From: Leishmania mexicana MHOM/GT/2001/U1103
Lineage: Eukaryota > Euglenozoa > Kinetoplastea > Trypanosomatida > Trypanosomatidae
DNA: 64,000 nt
Reading direction: 5' to 3'
NCBI RefSeq assembly: GCF_000234665.1
Contig: NC_018324.1
Span: 1,484,942-1,548,941 of the forward strand
Part shown: positions 60,601 to 64,000 of the stretch, piece after piece
Layout: each line of letters begins with the position of its first letter
Numbering within the stretch: position 1 is the stretch's first letter
The notes under the pieces: model-generated
What the model saw: only the letters and a program-made list of their open reading frames with translations
Database searches by the model: none
What the model was told of the DNA's origin: nothing
Program-made: the position numbers and the translations under genes

Positions 60601-62048
60601 TCTACACTGCGGCCTATCACGCTAGCGAGGAAGGGGCGATCTTCCTGGCACCGCTGGCGTTCACCTCGTCGGAGGCATCGCCGCTCAGCCAGGAGACGAC
60701 CATGCCAACCTGCTACGCCGCGGGCAGTGCGTTGATTGTGTGCCCTGTCACTCAACCTGTGCATCCCCCGCGAGATACATCGAGGAGCAACGGCACTCGC
60801 AGCGCAGATTGTAAGGGCTTTTTCGACTTGTGGACAGGAGTGTGGCATAGCACCGTTTCTTCTGGTGCTAGGCACGCGTCGTGGTGGGAAGGAGCGGCAC
60901 AGTATTCCGCGCAGAATCGCGCACTGGCCTCTAAGGAGCTCGGGTGGTTGGCGACCAACGACGCCGTCTCTCTCCAGGATCTTCCCGTGGCGGCGTCTCT
61001 TGCGCCTGTGTTGCTACGCAGTGGACACATTGTGGCGACTCAAAACGTTTTCTCCCCTAGGGTGAACGGCACACACGTAGGGGACGACAAAATCGTCGGT
61101 GACGCGCATGCGCTGCACAGCACCCACGTGGGGGCAAACTGGACCCTCACCGTGGCGCTGCCGCCTCTGCCAGCCGCGGAAGGTGCTGTCGCCACATCGC
61201 CGGTGCTTCTGGCCGAAGGTGATGTGTTCTGGGACGAAGGCAGCCACAACAGCCAGCATCAGCCTCCAACCATGAAGCCCGGTTCCTCAGTGCTGCCGGA
61301 CATGCCCTACATCCCGTCGAATGTGCACCACTGTGCGCTACACGTGAAGTGCCTCTACGAAGCAGCGGAGCCATCTGAAGGGACTGCGCGACTGACGGTG
61401 GAAGTGACACAGACGTCCGAATCGTGCGCGGAGGCGTTGGCAGAACTCGTGTCGCACTGGAACGCGGAGCCGCAGGGATTCGCAGAGCGCTTGGCGAACG
61501 CAAAGGCGGACAGAGATGCGCGACTTCATCGGCTGCAAGTGGAGCAGAACGAGCAGGAAGACAAGGGTATGCGTGGTGGCAGAGGTGGGGCAAAAGACTC
61601 TCCTGATGCCTCGACGTTTACAGGCGAAGACCTGCGCGGACTCCACTTGCCTAATGCCCAGGACGAAGCCACGCGCAACAAGCTTTGGACGTCGTACCTC
61701 CTTCAGCGTCTCCGGTTTCTCTTTCAGTGCGAAGAGGACGCGGCACGCCTCTCGCCGAAGTCGTCTACATCAAGAGCGATGGCAGTTGTCGTAGAGCGGC
61801 GCAGTCGCACTGGCGGGACCCCAGGCGCGCAGGCGGATGAGGACAGTGCTGTGAGAGCAAGTGTTCGTGCGTCCCACGACATGTCTGACGCACACGCAGT
61901 TCTCGTGCATCTGATATCGGATGTGCAGGATGAAGGGGCAGGGGGGTCGGTGTTTGGCGCCCGTAAAGTCGTGCTCCCAGACGGCTTTGTCAGCGTTCGC
62001 GTGCCACCCCATCACACGTGGAGGTTCACCTTTTCCCTGATGAATTAG
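57621..62048 (+). CDS. Membrane-anchored GH31 (alpha-glucosidase II-like) homologue lacking catalytic residues
   Basis: The product has 1475 residues from the ATG at 57621; the frame extends upstream only to a GTG. A basic N-terminus and one hydrophobic helix at about 22-46 predict a type II membrane protein of the secretory pathway, and N-x-S/T sequons are plentiful. GH31 blocks appear in order: YTLTGFPTLPPRFLLGYHHG, VVDFFNPTARKWYGGMLKYR, RRALTFAESYFVGTQRYAVV, LGVLGIPFSGANLADGL, MEQLLVRWYQAGVFFGAMYA, INANLHVRYAFLPYLYTAAY and the C-terminal beta-domains. Where active enzymes have WNDMNEP this protein has FINLQHSAP, so the nucleophile Asp aligns with Gln721. The acid/base Asp of TGDN aligns near Thr816. 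It is probably a pseudoenzyme, for example a lectin-like or scaffold role. Length exceeds typical glucosidase II (~900-950) through N- and C-terminal additions. Confidence 0.8.
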   Translation: MSRMAKRPFGSHGVRYWRTRRLLLRIPLALAVLVGVSLVVVLWLSAYENTGVTEILSERHFFPPAKHGAKDEGKEVHAYGESAFRRPSSVSTTTRTPAEETPNGVDAVWFSPNTRNSLDRNTSWLQSVFTSAGRVRVALPFGVHADTGAFVAQKPRLFAFIASWSTYGRALMARGAQGNDTAAVSDIDEELQIFARRRVVPVKHVEVRLLRQRRSRSTWANETETTLPIVGILPRESTTLVSAEELLVKSAVDQEGLAPLVAAVQPGSDNKESTVVGIDTRLRVSAAKRFGGGANHDAGDSTSLLPFPLLELSSVPRRRATSPDSATPASPDTSPATALLKWRTSRTTAPASSEALEITLDIAHPSRSSLNAPLRAEEDEKMRPGARDDTYAAALEATVCSARLVRLYGFSPSFSPAQTHGGSADVSAAVAAGGLNLIPLNMSEEVELMVGGEMQLLSGGARLSGLVPLVYLELSDKSAAGAQQGAAIAGRQTVGLLWLHPGSFFVSTLTLTDPTGDHKPLRTCVRLRGTAGATGLYLLPGPTAVEVLRQYYTLTGFPTLPPRFLLGYHHGLRGAVATTQQAAEELSEAFRSSGAPLDSVWITDPAVAAGDTPFTWNHTRFPDPLALQSNLWYRGRRYVVLRSVPTVPITTRSPLLLEGRRGGLFVSLSAADTAGWPVLSVDGVPSHVVDFFNPTARKWYGGMLKYRRYVGSSNHTFINLQHSAPTVLSNAAPAKVREELLCLPPGVRASGEQLPMDVGHYGGVHHRQVHQLLTVQFARATHDGMLRRTRYHRRALTFAESYFVGTQRYAVVRVETRPRCASAVRSDSAAILTEAWRALQTAVHQCTQLGVLGIPFSGANLADGLASRLLLLQLAKSASTTATLTAPLAGVAGEGGGDGAVGVNDELTAPPASSPGAMEEMEQLLVRWYQAGVFFGAMYADESAPAVETTGTGVVVSLRSSSTGPWWMRLPVAAATRQAINANLHVRYAFLPYLYTAAYHASEEGAIFLAPLAFTSSEASPLSQETTMPTCYAAGSALIVCPVTQPVHPPRDTSRSNGTRSADCKGFFDLWTGVWHSTVSSGARHASWWEGAAQYSAQNRALASKELGWLATNDAVSLQDLPVAASLAPVLLRSGHIVATQNVFSPRVNGTHVGDDKIVGDAHALHSTHVGANWTLTVALPPLPAAEGAVATSPVLLAEGDVFWDEGSHNSQHQPPTMKPGSSVLPDMPYIPSNVHHCALHVKCLYEAAEPSEGTARLTVEVTQTSESCAEALAELVSHWNAEPQGFAERLANAKADRDARLHRLQVEQNEQEDKGMRGGRGGAKDSPDASTFTGEDLRGLHLPNAQDEATRNKLWTSYLLQRLRFLFQCEEDAARLSPKSSTSRAMAVVVERRSRTGGTPGAQADEDSAVRASVRASHDMSDAHAVLVHLISDVQDEGAGGSVFGARKVVLPDGFVSVRVPPHHTWRFTFSLMN

Positions 62049-63323
62049 GCGGACTGGTTGCAAGCGTGGATGGAGCGGGTCGGGCATGGAGGAGGGAGAC
62101 GCCGCTGCCTCGACAGACGTTGTCGATACGCCTCCTCCTCTTCGACGTGCTTGTGTTTTTTTTGACTCCCCGCGTCACGGCTAGCCTGCTGCGCTCCATG
62201 GAACTTGGAAATAAAGGGGGAAGCAAAAAAAAAAGGCGCTGCCGGATACTTTTTATTATTATTATTTTTGCTCATTTTTTTATTCTCCTCTGCTTTATCG
62301 TGTTGCACCTCCCTGGACGTTCGAGGCCGTGGTCTCTTCACGTAACTGCTGTCGGCTCTCTCTCTTACGCCGTGTTTTAGGAAGCATCCCTGTGCAAAGG
62401 GAGAGGGGGTGCGATGTACTTCTCATTAGTATATAAATATTATTATATTCTTTCGTGTGTGTGTTTGTGGAGGGGGAGGTGCTCGTGTCGTGACTGCACT
62501 TGGCATGTTTCGGTCCGCCGCCTGATGTGCGCCCACAGGTGGCTCCACTCGACTATCTTTCGTTTGGTTTCTGTAGTAGGCATAGCTGGCCCTCATCTCC
62601 ACTCCCTGCGGTCACCGTGTTGTGTTCTCGCAGGCATCTCTTCCCTTCCCTCCCATCTGCCCTTTGTATCTTCTACGTGTATCTCCTCTCTTCTATTCCT
62701 TCGCTCGTTCTCCAACCCTCACGCTGGCACACCATCACAGCCTGGGTGACGGATTCCTTTGCGCGAATCGTCTCGCCACTGCGAGCGAGCTGCTGGCCCA
62801 ACACTCACGTTTGCTTTGTTTTGCGCTGCCCCAAGTAGATGTTGTGTAACCGATGGGCTGGAAGCACCGAGATGGGAGCCTGCACAAGTGTTCTTCGCTC
62901 GTTCTCCTCCCTGGCAGAAGAAAATGAGAGGGCTGCATTTGCAGGGCGGATAGAGGGAAGGAGACAACTGCGAAGCCCCCCTCCCCTGGATGCCAAGCGG
63001 GATCCTTTTCGCGTAGTGGCAAGCGATGCGCTTGTGTTCCCCGTGCTTCGATGTGCCCCGCAGGCACGCGCGCGCATTCGCTGCCTGTGCTCTCTGTGTG
63101 GGAATATGTGACTCGTGGCATGCACGTAGAGGGCTCACAGCTGACGCGTCGGCTACTTCCCGTTTCTTCCCTCCCCCTCCCCTCCTGTAGGGTCAAGGGC
63201 TCATCGCGTTCGGCGGTTGCTGTCTTCGCTTTTGTTTCGTTTCTCCCCCACCTTCCCCCGTGACCGGGACTGTCGCCGACGCTCTTCTCCACTTGCGTCC
63301 TTCAGAACACGTACGCGCTGAGC
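62049..63323. other. Intergenic spacer, no gene seen
   Basis: The spacer has AT-richer patches than elsewhere (tttttattattattattttt near 62249-62270 and an AT-rich stretch near 62425-62450) and pyrimidine tracts. No supported gene. Confidence 0.65.
63216..63305 (+). promoter_or_regulatory. Polypyrimidine tract and spliced-leader acceptor AG
   Basis: A long pyrimidine tract, centred on tttctcccccaccttccccc, followed by ctccacttgcgtccttcag gives an AG at 63304-63305. It lies 18 bases upstream of the ATG at 63324 and supports that start. Confidence 0.6.
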
Positions 63324-64000
63324 ATGTCTTTTAGGGCAATACTGCGGCATCTGGCGCGGCCCACCGCCCACGGCTGCGCACAGGCAGCTCCCCTCTCATC
63401 CTCGCCGAAGAAAGATCAGCAACAGATGGCACCGCTGCTTCAGTTCCCTCAGTTCCACCCCATCCCTTTCCCACAGGACAAGTTTCTCTCCATCAAGTCC
63501 CGCTCTCTCGAAACGTACACAAAGGTGCGTGGCGATGTGCTGCAGCGGTGCGCCGATCTATGTGCGCAGCTACAGCGTCGGCAAAAACAGGCAGGGCAGA
63601 GCGGAAGGGAGACGGCCTCTGTGGCAGGACCTGTTGGAGAGGAGGCGTCCGCCTCACCGGCCGCCGGGATATCGCCGGAGCTGCCGGCCCACCCGTTGAC
63701 ACCCCACCAGGCAGAGGAACTTCTTCTCTTGACAAAGAAGGTGGAGGACCTCGTCCACTACCAGGGGTTCCTTCTCACCGACGAGCTTGTCTGGCGTATG
63801 TTCCACCTCTGCATACAGTGCGGCGCGCCCCAGCTTGCGGTGGACGGGTGGCTGCAGAAGCACGTGATCGCAGAGAAGCGTGGTCCACCCTTCCCGCTTT
63901 TTATCCTCGAGGACTTGGCAGCCACGCTACGCGCCTCCCTACTGCCGCGGCTTCCCGAGAGCGGGGCATGCCTTACATGCAGTAGTGTTTTACTAGCAGC
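63324..64000 (+). CDS. Probable mitochondrial protein, 3' truncated by window edge
   Basis: The frame is open from the ATG at 63324 to the last base, 225 complete codons with no stop. The N-terminus MSFRAILRHLARPTAHGCAQ is basic and lacks acidic residues, resembling a mitochondrial presequence. The segment FPQFHPIPFPQDKFLSIKSR is followed by a helical region (ETYTKVRGDVLQRCADLCAQ). After a low-complexity linker come helices AEELLLLTKKVEDLVHYQGF, LVWRMFHLCIQCGAPQLAVD and GWLQKHVIAEKRGPPFPLFI. The paired helices resemble the alpha-solenoid style of kinetoplastid mitochondrial PPR or ribosome-associated proteins, but no clear PPR repeat is visible and the family is not assigned. Confidence 0.75.
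   Translation, partial: MSFRAILRHLARPTAHGCAQAAPLSSSPKKDQQQMAPLLQFPQFHPIPFPQDKFLSIKSRSLETYTKVRGDVLQRCADLCAQLQRRQKQAGQSGRETASVAGPVGEEASASPAAGISPELPAHPLTPHQAEELLLLTKKVEDLVHYQGFLLTDELVWRMFHLCIQCGAPQLAVDGWLQKHVIAEKRGPPFPLFILEDLAATLRASLLPRLPESGACLTCSSVLLA

Overview
The window looks like nuclear DNA of a trypanosomatid, most likely Leishmania or a close Leishmaniinae relative. All 17 supported protein genes lie on the + strand and are intronless and GC-rich. They are separated by 0.8-2.3 kb spacers full of polypyrimidine tracts and (CA)n/(TG)n runs, the layout expected of a polycistronic unit processed by spliced-leader trans-splicing and coupled polyadenylation. There is no strand switch, no tRNA or rRNA gene, no bacterial-type operon and no CRISPR array. 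The species call is inference from architecture and protein family content.

Layout. 1-1158: 3' part of an RGG-repeat/coiled-coil protein. 2665-5712: 1015-aa protein with one AT-hook. 6881-10882: 1333-aa coiled-coil protein with W-x-R repeats. 12932-13315: small tail-anchored protein. 14982-16073: CDC73 (PAF1 complex). 18352-19032: mitochondrial HslV protease. 20726-22945: non-canonical poly(A) polymerase/nucleotidyltransferase. 24100-24684: Rieske [2Fe-2S] protein. 26122-27699: candidate divergent PEX3. 28596-29426: Golgi Qb-SNARE GOS1. 30881-35569: M14 cytosolic carboxypeptidase (tubulin deglutamylase/detyrosinase type). 36711-38003: NASP/Sim3-type histone chaperone. 39208-40512: TatD hydrolase. 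41274-43346: RCC1-repeat protein. 45406-46449: PGAM5-like phosphatase. 51679-53265: SPATA17-like IQ protein. 54434-55732: unknown. 57621-62048: membrane-anchored GH31 homologue that appears to lack its catalytic acids. 63324-64000: 5' part of a probably mitochondrial protein.

Non-genic structure. A 453-bp sequence occurs twice in opposite orientation (5885-6337 and 22994-23446), each time just after a stop codon; it looks like a dispersed 3'UTR element ending in a perfect 12-bp palindrome. Between the PGAM5 and SPATA17 genes lies a tandem array of a ~1278-bp unit (47110-50952) containing a 100-N assembly gap. The gap's two flanks are overlapping copies of the same part of the unit, so the array is probably collapsed. 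Each unit also carries an internal ~76-79-bp direct repeat, and the array ends inside one of these modules.

The genes do not form a pathway. They are a typical trypanosomatid mixture of nuclear (CDC73, NASP, poly(A) polymerase), mitochondrial (HslV, PGAM5), secretory/organellar (GOS1, PEX3 candidate, GH31) and cytoskeletal (CCP, SPATA17) functions. The items most worth following up are the dead GH31 homologue, the collapsed tandem array, the inverted 453-bp elements, the possible alternative trans-splice site inside the PGAM5 gene, and the PEX3 candidate.
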